DNA from: Pedobacter polysacchareus
GTDB lineage: Bacteria > Bacteroidota > Bacteroidia > Sphingobacteriales > Sphingobacteriaceae
Length of the DNA stretch: 64,000 nucleotides
Assembly: GCF_019802255.1 (NCBI RefSeq)
Contig: NZ_JAHYSS010000001.1
Span: 767,333 to 831,332 of the forward strand
Direction of reading: 5' to 3'
Shown: positions 7,737 through 16,209 of the stretch, piece after piece
Layout: each line of letters opens with the position of its first letter
Position numbering within the stretch: the stretch's first letter is position 1
Program-made: the position numbers and the translations under genes
The notes under the pieces: generated by a model
Databases searched by the model: none
Told to the model about the DNA's origin: nothing
The model's input: the letters and a program-made list of their open reading frames with translations, nothing else

Positions 7737-9432
7737 GTTATTTTTAAATATCAATGGGTTTTTGCTGATCGCGGCCATCCTGTTATCAGGATGTGCAGGT
7801 ACTCAGCAAGGCAGCAAAAATGCGAAAGACTACCGCAATGGGATGGTGGTTTCTGCTAGTCCTTTTGCCTCGAAAGTAGGACTGGACATTTTGAAAAAAG
7901 GTGGAAATGCGGTGGATGCCGCAGTAGCCGTCCAGTTTGCTCTGGCCGTGGTATACCCCAATGCCGGAAATATCGGTGGTGGTGGTTTTATGGTTTATCG
8001 CGCTGCGGATGGCAGCAGCAATACCCTTGATTTTAGAGAAAAAGCCGGTGCTGCAGCATCCAGAGATATGTACCTGGATCAATCTGGTGCACCGATTGTT
8101 GATAAAAGCCTGTATGGACAGCTGGCAGCAGGTGTTCCTGGTTCAGTTGCAGGTATGGCGACTGCACATGAAAAATATGGAAAATTGCCTTGGGCAGCTT
8201 TAGTAGAGCCGGCAATTTTACTTGCCAGAAATGGTTTTCCCCTGAGCAGGCAGCAGGTGGGAGAGCTCAATGAGCTTCGCGAAAAATTACTGCAATTCAA
8301 TCCGGAGGGTACCGCATTGCTGAAAGATGGCAAATGGACCGAAGGGGAACTGCTGAAACAGGAAGAACTGGCCAGTACGCTGGAACTGATCCGCGATAAA
8401 GGAAGGGCAGGATTTTACGAAGGTAAAGTGGCCGATCTTTTAATTAAGGAAATGAACCGCGGCGGTGGTATCCTGACGAAAGCAGATTTACAAAACTATC
8501 AGGCGATCTGGCGCAAGCCGATTACCGGAATGTATAAAGATTACCGCATCATTACCATGCCTCCTCCATCCAGTGGAGGAATTGCCCTGATTCAGCTCTT
8601 GAAATCTGTAGCGCCATTTCCATTGAAAAAATGGGGATTCCAGCAGGATTCTACCGTACAGCTCATGGTGGAAGCAGAACGAAGGGTCTATGCAGATCGT
8701 GCCACGCATCTGGGCGACCCCGATTTCTATGACGTTCCTGCGAGTGCTTTAATGAAAGATCAGTACATTCAGGATCGCATGAAAAGCATGGACTGGCTAA
8801 AGGCAACGCCCAGCGCCTCAGTTAAAGCAGGTGCAGTCCTGGGAAAAGAACATGAAGAAACCACGCATTATTCTATTGTCGATCAGGAAGGCAATGCCGT
8901 TTCTGTAACCACCACCTTGAATGGCTCTTACGGTGCTACAGTAGTAGTAAAAGGCGCAGGATTTCTGCTCAACAATGAAATGGACGATTTTTCTGTGAAA
9001 CCAGGCGCAGCCAATATGTATGGCTTGATTGGTGGCGAAGCGAATGCTATTGCCCCTGGAAAACGGATGCTGAGCTCTATGACACCTACAATTCTTGAAA
9101 AAGATGGAAAGCTGTTCATGGTAGTGGGTACGCCTGGAGGATCGACGATTATAACGTCTGTTTTTCAGACCATTCTAAATGTGATCGAATTTGACCATAA
9201 TATGCAGCAGGCAGTGTCTGCTAAACGTTTTCACCACCAATGGTTACCCGATTTGATCTATACTGAAAAAGGGGCAATAGATTCGATTACCCGCGTTAAA
9301 CTGCAAGCTAAAGGCTATATCATTGCGCCAAGAGGGCCAATGGGTAGAGTAGATGCGATCCTGAAAACAAAACAAGGTGGTTATCAGGGGGCTGCAGATC
9401 CCCGTGGTGATGATCAATGGCTCGGTTGGTAG
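7714..9432 (+). CDS. ggt: Gamma-glutamyltransferase, lipoprotein
   Basis: A 572-residue Ntn hydrolase that cleaves or transfers the gamma-glutamyl group of glutathione and related peptides. The N-terminus is a lipoprotein signal with lipobox LLSGC, so it is predicted to be lipid-anchored in the envelope. The pro-enzyme self-cleaves before the catalytic threonine: here ETTHYSIVDQEGNAVSVTTT with Thr383 as the expected new N-terminus. Further family motifs are NAGNIGGGGFMVYR, DFREKA, PPPSSGGIAL and GTPGGSTIITSVFQTI. The first ATG overlaps the end of fadD by 23 bp and is needed for a normal-length signal peptide. Co-transcription with fadD is likely; a functional link is not obvious. Confidence 0.92.
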   Translation: MQRIIRARLFLNINGFLLIAAILLSGCAGTQQGSKNAKDYRNGMVVSASPFASKVGLDILKKGGNAVDAAVAVQFALAVVYPNAGNIGGGGFMVYRAADGSSNTLDFREKAGAAASRDMYLDQSGAPIVDKSLYGQLAAGVPGSVAGMATAHEKYGKLPWAALVEPAILLARNGFPLSRQQVGELNELREKLLQFNPEGTALLKDGKWTEGELLKQEELASTLELIRDKGRAGFYEGKVADLLIKEMNRGGGILTKADLQNYQAIWRKPITGMYKDYRIITMPPPSSGGIALIQLLKSVAPFPLKKWGFQQDSTVQLMVEAERRVYADRATHLGDPDFYDVPASALMKDQYIQDRMKSMDWLKATPSASVKAGAVLGKEHEETTHYSIVDQEGNAVSVTTTLNGSYGATVVVKGAGFLLNNEMDDFSVKPGAANMYGLIGGEANAIAPGKRMLSSMTPTILEKDGKLFMVVGTPGGSTIITSVFQTILNVIEFDHNMQQAVSAKRFHHQWLPDLIYTEKGAIDSITRVKLQAKGYIIAPRGPMGRVDAILKTKQGGYQGAADPRGDDQWLGW

Positions 9433-9556
9433 CTGTCTGAAATTCCACACACTTATTTTCAAATTACAGTCGTTTAAAGCAGTTTAAATAATTGGCCTGA
9501 GTATTGAATTGATTTCAATGATTAAACATTGTAATAATTTATTCAATACTTATCTT

Positions 9557-10873
9557 ATGAAACAAAATCTATTTAAAACCCTGCCTGTAGCTTTTGCTGC
9601 GCTCCTAATCGGAGGTTCTGTTCAGGCACAGGATCAAGCAGGTACAACCTCAAATCAGTTGACGACCTGGTCGATTGGCCTTAATGCTGGGGTTTTAACT
9701 CCTTTATCTCCTCTTGGTGGACATAATGATTTCTCTAATATGAAATCTAGCCTTGGTTACGGACTTTATATAAAGAAACAAATTACTCCTTATTTTTCCC
9801 TGCGTTTAGACGGAGTGAGAGGTAAATTGAAAGGTGATAACTCTGAAAACTGGAAAAGCGGTGCACCAAACGCCAGCCCTGTAAATGCTTTTGAAACTAA
9901 CCTGGACTATTCAGGAAGTTTAAATGCAGTGGTAAACTTGTTTAACATCAGTATGTTCAATGCGAACAGTGCGGTACAATTGTACGCATCTGGTGGTGCT
10001 GGTTTAGCAGGTTATAAAGTGAAAACTTCAGCTACCTCTGGTGGTGCATTAGTAGACTATGCTGGTGGTAAAACAATTTCTGAATTGATTATCCCAGTTG
10101 GATTAGGTGCTAAATTTAAATTAGCAGACCGTGTAAACTTAGATTTAGGGTGGACTGTTAACTTTGTTGATGGTGATAATCTTGATGGTTATGCACGTGG
10201 TAACAGCAGCGATAAATATAACTACGGTTATGCAGGTTTAGAGTTTGCTTTAGGAAAAGGATCGAAACAATTGGCATGGCATAACCCGGTAGCTTTAACT
10301 TACGAAGAAGCTTTATCGGCAAAACAAACTGCAAATGCATTAAAAGCTGAGAATGATAAATTAAGAGGCGAAATGAACGACCTGTTAAAAGATTCTGATG
10401 GCGATGGTGTTGCTGATAAATTGGATAAATGTCCAGGTACTCCAGCAGGTGTTGTGGTTGACGGTTCTGGTTGTCCATTGAAAATCCCTGTACCAGTAAT
10501 TCAGGAAAAAGTAATCATCACTGAAGCTGACCGTAAGGTAGTAGAAGAGGCGATTAAAAACTTAGAGTTTGATTTAGGAAAAGCAACGATCCGTGATAAA
10601 TCTTACGCTACTTTAAATCGTGTTGCGGCATTGTTAGTAGAGAAAAACTTTAGCCTTAAATTGGCAGGTCATACTGATAACACTGGTTCTATGGCTTTAA
10701 ATTTACGTTTATCGAAAGATAGAGCAGAAGCAGTAAAAGCTTATTTAGTATCTCAAGGTGCTAATCCTTCACGTATTGAAGCAGTAGGTTATGGTCCAAA
10801 CCAACCAATTGCAACCAATAAAACTGCCGCTGGTCGTCAGAAAAACAGAAGAGTAGAATTTACACTTTACTAG
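9557..10873 (+). CDS. OmpA family outer-membrane protein with TSP3-type calcium motif
   Basis: The start at 9557 is chosen because it places the signal peptide (MKQNLFKTLPVAFAALLIGG, then SVQAQ) at the N-terminus; an in-frame ATG at 9509 would add 16 unlikely residues. The 438-residue protein has an N-terminal eight-stranded-barrel-like domain (to about 250), a helical linker, a thrombospondin type 3-like calcium-binding segment (DSDGDGVADKLDKCPGTP) and a C-terminal OmpA domain binding peptidoglycan (AGHTDNTGSMALNLRLSKDR, then NRRVEF). It anchors the outer membrane to the wall. It is monocistronic, ending at a strong terminator. Confidence 0.92.
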   Translation: MKQNLFKTLPVAFAALLIGGSVQAQDQAGTTSNQLTTWSIGLNAGVLTPLSPLGGHNDFSNMKSSLGYGLYIKKQITPYFSLRLDGVRGKLKGDNSENWKSGAPNASPVNAFETNLDYSGSLNAVVNLFNISMFNANSAVQLYASGGAGLAGYKVKTSATSGGALVDYAGGKTISELIIPVGLGAKFKLADRVNLDLGWTVNFVDGDNLDGYARGNSSDKYNYGYAGLEFALGKGSKQLAWHNPVALTYEEALSAKQTANALKAENDKLRGEMNDLLKDSDGDGVADKLDKCPGTPAGVVVDGSGCPLKIPVPVIQEKVIITEADRKVVEEAIKNLEFDLGKATIRDKSYATLNRVAALLVEKNFSLKLAGHTDNTGSMALNLRLSKDRAEAVKAYLVSQGANPSRIEAVGYGPNQPIATNKTAAGRQKNRRVEFTLY

Positions 10874-10895
10874 TCGGTAGTTAAATACTGAATAG

Positions 10896-10929
10896 AAAAC
10901 CGCCTTGCGATCAGCAAGGCGGTTTTTTT
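10896..10929 (+). terminator. Rho-independent terminator after ompA-like gene
   Basis: A 13-bp perfect stem (10896-10908 with 10914-10926) with a five-base loop is followed by a run of T to 10929. Confidence 0.9.
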
Positions 10930-11046
10930 GCGTTTACCATTTTAAAAGACCTTCCATTTTTGTGATTTCATATTAGGACATTAGCGGGGGTTGATAGGGC
11001 CATTCTGCGCAAATTTGCTTTCAAACCCTGTTTAAAGACCGATTTT

Positions 11047-11089
11047 AACTTCAATTAATTACTAATAATGTTAGTAATTAATTGAAGTT
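11047..11089. repeat. 19-bp perfect inverted repeat upstream of the DUF6266 gene
   Basis: Arms 11047-11065 and 11071-11089 are exact reverse complements around the 5-base loop TAATG. The arms are AT-rich and no T run follows, so it does not look like a terminator. It lies 70 bp before the DUF6266 start and just upstream of a weak promoter-like pair (TTG 11098-11100, TATCTTGG 11117-11124). It may be an operator. Confidence 0.6.
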
Positions 11090-11158
11090 GATAAGGGTTG
11101 TGCTATTGTTTATTAGTATCTTGGTGTTTTATAATTCTAACCAATAAACCCTTGTATC

Positions 11159-11995
11159 ATGGCAATATTCACAGTAGGCCCTTTTGGGCGCCCATCCGGG
11201 AAAATAGGAAACCTAGTCTTTTATACATTAAACGGACAATTAGTGGCGCGCGGGATTGGAAAGCCAGGGAAACCGAGCTTAAAACAACTGGCCAATCGTC
11301 AGGCCATGTCAGCGACGATGGATTTTTTGAAACCGATGACTGATTTTATCAATGTCAGTTTTAAATCGGAGGCCGAAGGCAGCTTGAAAAACCCGCATAA
11401 CCTGGCCACCTCCTATAATAAGAAACACGCTTTAACGGGTGAATATCCTAATATTTGCGTTGATTATACCAAAGTGATCCTCAGTAAGGGGCAGCTGGAA
11501 TCGGCAAACGAATTAAAAATCAGCAAGGGAGAAAATGGCCTTCATTTGAGCTGGGATAATGGCATTACTGAAAATGGCGAAAATGATGACCTGCTGATGG
11601 TGATGATCAGCCATCCTGGTCGAAAACGTGCAACCAGTTACTTAAACGCTGCAAGAAGAGCAGATGGGACTTGCTTTCTTCCACTTGCTAAGGATTGGAT
11701 GCTGGGGGAGCAGATGGAAATTTATGTCTGTTTTAAATCGGCGAATGGTCAATTGATCTCTGATAGTACCTATGTAGGCAATCTGAATGGTGCCCCGGCA
11801 ACTAAAGAAGAACAAGGAAAAGAAACGCTGTACCAGGCGACGAAAACCCGATACGATTTGGTGGCCGCTAATTACGATAAAAAAAGACTGGATTTTACGG
11901 AGGGAATCCCCGAAAGCAAGGCCTTCCGCTGTCTCGAAACAGAATACTTCGCTTTAAAAAGTAAACTGTTAATGCTGCAGCAAAGATCTTCCTGA
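11159..11995 (+). CDS. DUF6266 family protein
   Basis: The 278-residue protein begins with the conserved N-terminal signature of the DUF6266 family (MAIFTVGPFGRPSGKIGNLV, followed by a FYTLNGQLVARG-type segment), found mostly in Pedobacter and relatives in several copies per genome. No signal peptide or membrane helix is seen. The middle part (about 110-215) has a beta-strand pattern with LHLSWDNG and EMEIYVCFKS, reminiscent of an immunoglobulin-like fold. The C-terminus is helical. Function is unknown. It is monocistronic, with an inverted repeat upstream, and is unrelated to the fad operon that follows. Confidence 0.8.
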   Translation: MAIFTVGPFGRPSGKIGNLVFYTLNGQLVARGIGKPGKPSLKQLANRQAMSATMDFLKPMTDFINVSFKSEAEGSLKNPHNLATSYNKKHALTGEYPNICVDYTKVILSKGQLESANELKISKGENGLHLSWDNGITENGENDDLLMVMISHPGRKRATSYLNAARRADGTCFLPLAKDWMLGEQMEIYVCFKSANGQLISDSTYVGNLNGAPATKEEQGKETLYQATKTRYDLVAANYDKKRLDFTEGIPESKAFRCLETEYFALKSKLLMLQQRSS

Positions 11996-12097
11996 CCATC
12001 GGGGAAATGTCCTTTTTGTAGGTCTGTTCCAGGCTTTTCGGTGTGTTGATCTCTCCTGTTTTTCTCGCTATTGAAATAAAATAATATTTTTTTTCTT

Positions 12098-12142
12098 TGC
12101 TTGCATTTGATTTATTTATTCGATAGCTTTGTTATGCAAGCA
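12098..12142. promoter_or_regulatory. Candidate MarR operator: 9-bp inverted repeat around the promoter
   Basis: TGCTTGCAT (12098-12106) and ATGCAAGCA (12134-12142) are exact inverted copies. The left arm covers the -33 TTG and the right arm follows the -7 element, so a bound repressor would block RNA polymerase. The first gene downstream is a MarR regulator, consistent with autoregulation. Confidence 0.5.
12101..12131 (+). promoter_or_regulatory. Promoter of the marR-fad operon
   Basis: TTG (12101-12103), a 20-bp spacer and TAGCTTTG (12124-12131) match the Bacteroidota -33/-7 consensus, 20 bp upstream of the start codon. Confidence 0.6.
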
Positions 12143-12151
12143 TAGTAATTA

Positions 12152-12610
12152 ATGAAACAACAAGAGACAGTAGATTATTTCCTGAAAGTGGTTTGGCAGA
12201 ACGTTTCCAACACTTATAATCAGATCGCTTCCGGGTTCGGAATCACGCAGGCCATTGGCTATGTGCTGATCAATATTGAGAAAGAAGGGACTGCGGTTTC
12301 TAAGCTGGCCGGTTTGCTGGGCGTAAAGGCCACCAGTTTATCAAGAATGCTAAACAATATGGAAGAACAGGGGTTAATATATCGGGAGACTTCGATCGGC
12401 GATAAGCGGTCGGTGAAAGTTTTCCTGACCGATTTAGGCAGAGAGAAAAGATTGCTCGCAAGAGCAGTGGTGATCTCTTTTAATGAATACCTGAATAAGC
12501 ATTTTAGCAACCAGGAAAAAAATAACCTGATCTCGTCCCTACAGAAACTGAATAAACTTACACTGGCATATAAAATTCCTACTGAAAATTATGAACAAGA
12601 AGATAAATAG
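12152..12610 (+). CDS. MarR family transcriptional regulator
   Basis: This 152-residue winged-helix protein has the MarR layout: N-terminal dimerisation helix, recognition helix region GVKATSLSRMLNNMEEQGLI and wing RETSIGDKRSVKVFLTDLGR (about residues 65-110). It overlaps the next gene by 20 bp, so it is the first gene of the beta-oxidation operon and probably represses it, with an acyl-CoA or fatty acid as ligand (inferred). The flanking inverted repeat suggests that it also controls its own transcription. Confidence 0.88.
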   Translation: MKQQETVDYFLKVVWQNVSNTYNQIASGFGITQAIGYVLINIEKEGTAVSKLAGLLGVKATSLSRMLNNMEEQGLIYRETSIGDKRSVKVFLTDLGREKRLLARAVVISFNEYLNKHFSNQEKNNLISSLQKLNKLTLAYKIPTENYEQEDK

Positions 12611-14996
12611 AGTAGCAGTATTGGGCTCAGGTATTATGGGTTCACGTATTGCTTGTCACTTTGCGAACATTGGAGTTGAAGTACTTTTATTGGACATTGC
12701 GCCAAAGGAACTCAGCGCAGAGGAGCAGTCGAAAGGACTGAGTCTGGACCATCCTGCAGTTAAGAATCGAATTGTAAATGCGGCATTGCAAAATACGGTG
12801 AAAACTAATCCTTCACCTGTTTACAGCAAAAAAGTCTTGAATAAAATTACGACAGGGAACTTTACGGACGACATGTCAAAGATCGGGTCTTACGACTGGA
12901 TCATTGAGGTGGTGGTAGAAAACCTGGACATCAAAAGAAAAGTGTTTGAGCAGGTAGAGCAATTCCGTAAACCGGGATCACTGGTTACTTCGAATACTTC
13001 GGGAATCCCGATCCATTTAATGGCTGAAGGAAGATCGGATGATTTTAAAGCCAATTTCTGCGGTACTCACTTCTTTAACCCGCCTCGTTACCTGAGGTTG
13101 CTGGAAATCATTCCTACACCGGATACCCATCCGGAACTGGTGGATTTCTTAATGCATTACGGAGATAAATTTTTAGGAAAAACGACGGTATTATGTAAGG
13201 ATACCCCGGCATTTATTGCGAATAGGGTAGGTGTATACTCCATTATGGCTTTACTGCATCTGGTAGAGAAAATGGATCTGACTGTAGAAGAAGTTGATAA
13301 ATTTACCGGTCCTGCTTTAGGCAGACCAAAATCGGCGACTTTCCGTACCACTGATGTGGTGGGATTAGATACCATGATTAAAGTTTCCAAAGGACTGTAC
13401 GACAATTGTCCGGAGGATAAAGCACATGAGTTATTTAAGCTTCCCGCGTATGTAGAGAAAATGGAAGCCAACAACTGGCTGGGTGATAAAACAAAACAAG
13501 GTTTTTATAAAAAAACAAAAACCGCAGATGGCAAAACAGAAATTTTAGCGCTAGACTTAAAAACCCTGGAATACCGTCCTCAGGAGAAAGTGAAATCGGC
13601 TACGCTGGACATCACTAAATCTATTGAGAATGTAAGAGATAGAATGAAAGTTTTTGCCGCAGGAAAAGATAAGGCCGGAGAATTGTTCCGCGCTTCTTTC
13701 TTCGGATTGTTTGAATATGTATCGGACCGCATTCCGGAAATCTCTGATGAGCTGTACCGGATTGATGATGCCATGCGTGCCGGATTTGCCTGGGATTTAG
13801 GTCCTTTCGAAGTTTGGGATGCCGTAGGTATTGCCGATGCAATTGAAGGGATGAAAAAATATGGCCATGAGGCTGCACCCTGGGTGCATGAAATGCTGGC
13901 TGCCGGACATACTACTTTCTATAAAGTTGAAGATGGCGTAAAAAAATATTATGACATCCCTTCGAAAAGCTATAAAGCAGTTCCGGGAACAGAGGCCTTT
14001 ATCATTCTTGATAATTTAAGGGCAAATAAAACGATCTGGAAAAATGGTGGTGCTTCTATCATTGACCTTGGTGATGGTATCCTGAATGTCGAATTCCATT
14101 CTAAAATGAATACGATTGGCGGCGATACATTACAGGCCATCAATAAGGCAATAGACCTTGCGGAAAAAGAATACAGAGGGGTCGTAATCGGAAACGATGG
14201 CGCCAATTTCTCTGCCGGTGCAAATGTGGGCATGATTTTCATGATGGCTGTAGAGCAGGAATGGGAAGAGTTAAACCTGGCCATCCGAATGTTCCAGAAT
14301 ACTTCGATGCGCATCCGTTATTCTTCCATTCCGGTTGTGGTTGCTCCGCATAATTTAACACTTGGCGGGGGTTGTGAATTTAGTTTACATGCGGACCATG
14401 TGCAGCTGAATGCCGAAACTTATATGGGATTGGTAGAGTTTGGCGTTGGGGTGATTCCTGGCGGCGGTGGTACCAAAGAGTTCGCTTTGCGTGCTTCCGA
14501 CGAATATAAAGACGACCAGATTGTACAAAATGTTTTAAAAGACAGGTTCCTGACCATCGGTATGGCGAAAGTTTCCACTTCTGCTGTTGAAGCCTTTGAA
14601 TTGGGTTACCTGCAGAAAGATAAATATTCGATTTCGATGAACAGAAGCCGATTGATCGCCGATGCGAAAGCAAAAGCAATTGAACTGGCAGATGCAGGAT
14701 ATACGAAACCTGTACCTCGTAAAGACATCAGGGTGTTGGGTAAACAAGGTTTAGGTATTGTTTATGCCGGCGCTAACACGATGTATTCCGGTCATTATAT
14801 TTCTGAACATGACAAGAAAATCTCTGAAAAATTGGGTTGGGTGATGTGTGGTGGAGATCTTTCCTCGCCAACAGAGGTCACAGAACAGTATTTACTGGAC
14901 CTGGAAAGGGAAGCCTTCCTATCGCTTTGCGGAGAACGTAAAACACTGGAGCGAATTCAAAGTATTGTGACCAAAGGGAAACCTTTAAGAAACTAA
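12591..14996 (+). CDS. fadN: 3-hydroxyacyl-CoA dehydrogenase / enoyl-CoA hydratase fusion
   Basis: An 801-residue bifunctional beta-oxidation enzyme. The N-terminal Rossmann domain has VAVLGSGIMGSRIACHFANI for NAD binding. The hydroxyacyl-CoA dehydrogenase core includes NTSGIPIHLMAEGR, FFNPPRYLRLLEIIPT and KDTPAFIANRVG. A crotonase (enoyl-CoA hydratase) domain sits at the C-terminal side (about residues 480-700; GNDGANFSAGANVG and LTLGGGCEFSLHADHVQLNA). Dehydrogenase first and hydratase second is the FadN order, the reverse of E. coli FadB. It is followed by thiolase and acyl-CoA dehydrogenase genes, as in Bacillus fadNAE. Confidence 0.9.
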   Translation: MNKKINRVAVLGSGIMGSRIACHFANIGVEVLLLDIAPKELSAEEQSKGLSLDHPAVKNRIVNAALQNTVKTNPSPVYSKKVLNKITTGNFTDDMSKIGSYDWIIEVVVENLDIKRKVFEQVEQFRKPGSLVTSNTSGIPIHLMAEGRSDDFKANFCGTHFFNPPRYLRLLEIIPTPDTHPELVDFLMHYGDKFLGKTTVLCKDTPAFIANRVGVYSIMALLHLVEKMDLTVEEVDKFTGPALGRPKSATFRTTDVVGLDTMIKVSKGLYDNCPEDKAHELFKLPAYVEKMEANNWLGDKTKQGFYKKTKTADGKTEILALDLKTLEYRPQEKVKSATLDITKSIENVRDRMKVFAAGKDKAGELFRASFFGLFEYVSDRIPEISDELYRIDDAMRAGFAWDLGPFEVWDAVGIADAIEGMKKYGHEAAPWVHEMLAAGHTTFYKVEDGVKKYYDIPSKSYKAVPGTEAFIILDNLRANKTIWKNGGASIIDLGDGILNVEFHSKMNTIGGDTLQAINKAIDLAEKEYRGVVIGNDGANFSAGANVGMIFMMAVEQEWEELNLAIRMFQNTSMRIRYSSIPVVVAPHNLTLGGGCEFSLHADHVQLNAETYMGLVEFGVGVIPGGGGTKEFALRASDEYKDDQIVQNVLKDRFLTIGMAKVSTSAVEAFELGYLQKDKYSISMNRSRLIADAKAKAIELADAGYTKPVPRKDIRVLGKQGLGIVYAGANTMYSGHYISEHDKKISEKLGWVMCGGDLSSPTEVTEQYLLDLEREAFLSLCGERKTLERIQSIVTKGKPLRN

Positions 14997-15021
14997 TTTT
15001 TTTCTATTAAAAGACACAGAC

Positions 15022-16200
15022 ATGCAAGAAGCATATATTATAGCAGGCTATCGTACCGCAGTGGGCAAGGCTCCCCGTGGTGTATTTCGTTTTACCAGAG
15101 CTGATGATTTAGCGGCAGATGTGATCAGACAGCTGGTGGCCTCAGTGCCTAATCTGGATACGACACAAATTGATGATGTGATTGTTGGAAATGCGACTCC
15201 TGAAGCAGAGCAAGGCCTGAATATCGGGCGTATGGTTTCGCTGATGGGATTGGATACCGATAAAGTACCGGGTGTAACAGTCAATCGTTACTGCGCTTCA
15301 GGATTAGAAACCATTGCAACAGCAGTGGCAAAGATCAAAAGCGGCATGGCAGATTGTATCATTGCCGGTGGTGTAGAAGTAATGTCGGGCATGCCCTTTG
15401 GCGGTTGGAAAGTTGTTCCTAATCCCGATGTGGCCATGAAAAACCCGGATTGGTATTGGGGAATGGGCCTAACCGCAGAAGCAGTGGCCAATGAATATAA
15501 AGTCAGCAGGGAAGATCAGGATGCTTTCGCTTTTCAATCGAACATGAAAGCGGTGGAAGCGATTAAAAATGGTCACCTGAAAGCTGGAGTTGCGCCAATC
15601 ACGGTAGTGGAAAATTACCTGGACGGCAATATGAAAAAGAAAACCCGTAGTTATGTGGTGGACACTGATGAAGGACCAAGAGCAGACACTTCTCTGGAAA
15701 AACTGGCCAAATTGAAACCTGTTTTTGCAGCGGATGGCAGTGTGACTGCCGGTAACTCTTCACAGACTTCTGATGGTGCAGCCTTTGTACTGGTAGTTTC
15801 TGAAAAGAAAATGAAGGAATTAGGCGTAGAGCCGATTGCGCGGCTAGTGAGTTATGGCATTGCTGGTGTTCCACCAAGAATTATGGGTATCGGACCAATT
15901 GAAGCGATTCCGAAAGCTTTAAAAATGGCAGGTATGAAACTGGAAGAACTGGACCTGATTGAACTGAATGAGGCTTTCGCTTCACAGTCGCTGGCCGTGA
16001 TCCGGACTTTAGGCATTGATGCTGCGAAGGTCAATGTGAACGGTGGTGCCATTGCACTCGGACATCCGCTAGGCTGTACCGGTGCTAAATTATCAGTGCA
16101 ATTATTTAATGAATTGAAACGAAGGGATCAGAAATATGGAATGGTGACCATGTGCGTGGGTAGCGGACAAGGTGCTGCCGGAATTTTCGAAATGCTTTAA
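15022..16200 (+). CDS. fadA: Acetyl-CoA C-acyltransferase (thiolase)
   Basis: The 392-residue thiolase carries the nucleophile Cys91 in VNRYCASGLETIA, the active-site His348 in GGAIALGHPLGCTG and Cys378 in TMCVGSGQGAAG. It cleaves 3-ketoacyl-CoA to acetyl-CoA and a shortened acyl-CoA, the last step of beta-oxidation. It lies 25 bp after fadN and 9 bp before the dehydrogenase, so it is in the same operon. Length is normal for the family. Confidence 0.93.
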   Translation: MQEAYIIAGYRTAVGKAPRGVFRFTRADDLAADVIRQLVASVPNLDTTQIDDVIVGNATPEAEQGLNIGRMVSLMGLDTDKVPGVTVNRYCASGLETIATAVAKIKSGMADCIIAGGVEVMSGMPFGGWKVVPNPDVAMKNPDWYWGMGLTAEAVANEYKVSREDQDAFAFQSNMKAVEAIKNGHLKAGVAPITVVENYLDGNMKKKTRSYVVDTDEGPRADTSLEKLAKLKPVFAADGSVTAGNSSQTSDGAAFVLVVSEKKMKELGVEPIARLVSYGIAGVPPRIMGIGPIEAIPKALKMAGMKLEELDLIELNEAFASQSLAVIRTLGIDAAKVNVNGGAIALGHPLGCTGAKLSVQLFNELKRRDQKYGMVTMCVGSGQGAAGIFEML

Positions 16201-16209
16201 TAAAATATT

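Noticed and set aside
10158..10478. Open reading frame on the minus strand inside the OmpA-like gene, and many similar overlapping frames elsewhere
   Set aside because: They lie opposite or inside genes with clear family motifs, have odd composition (His/Leu/Gln-rich) and no recognisable domains; they are shadow frames.
11098..11343. Frame overlapping the start of the DUF6266 gene on the same strand
   Set aside because: The alternative frame lacks any family similarity, while the other frame starts exactly at the DUF6266 signature.
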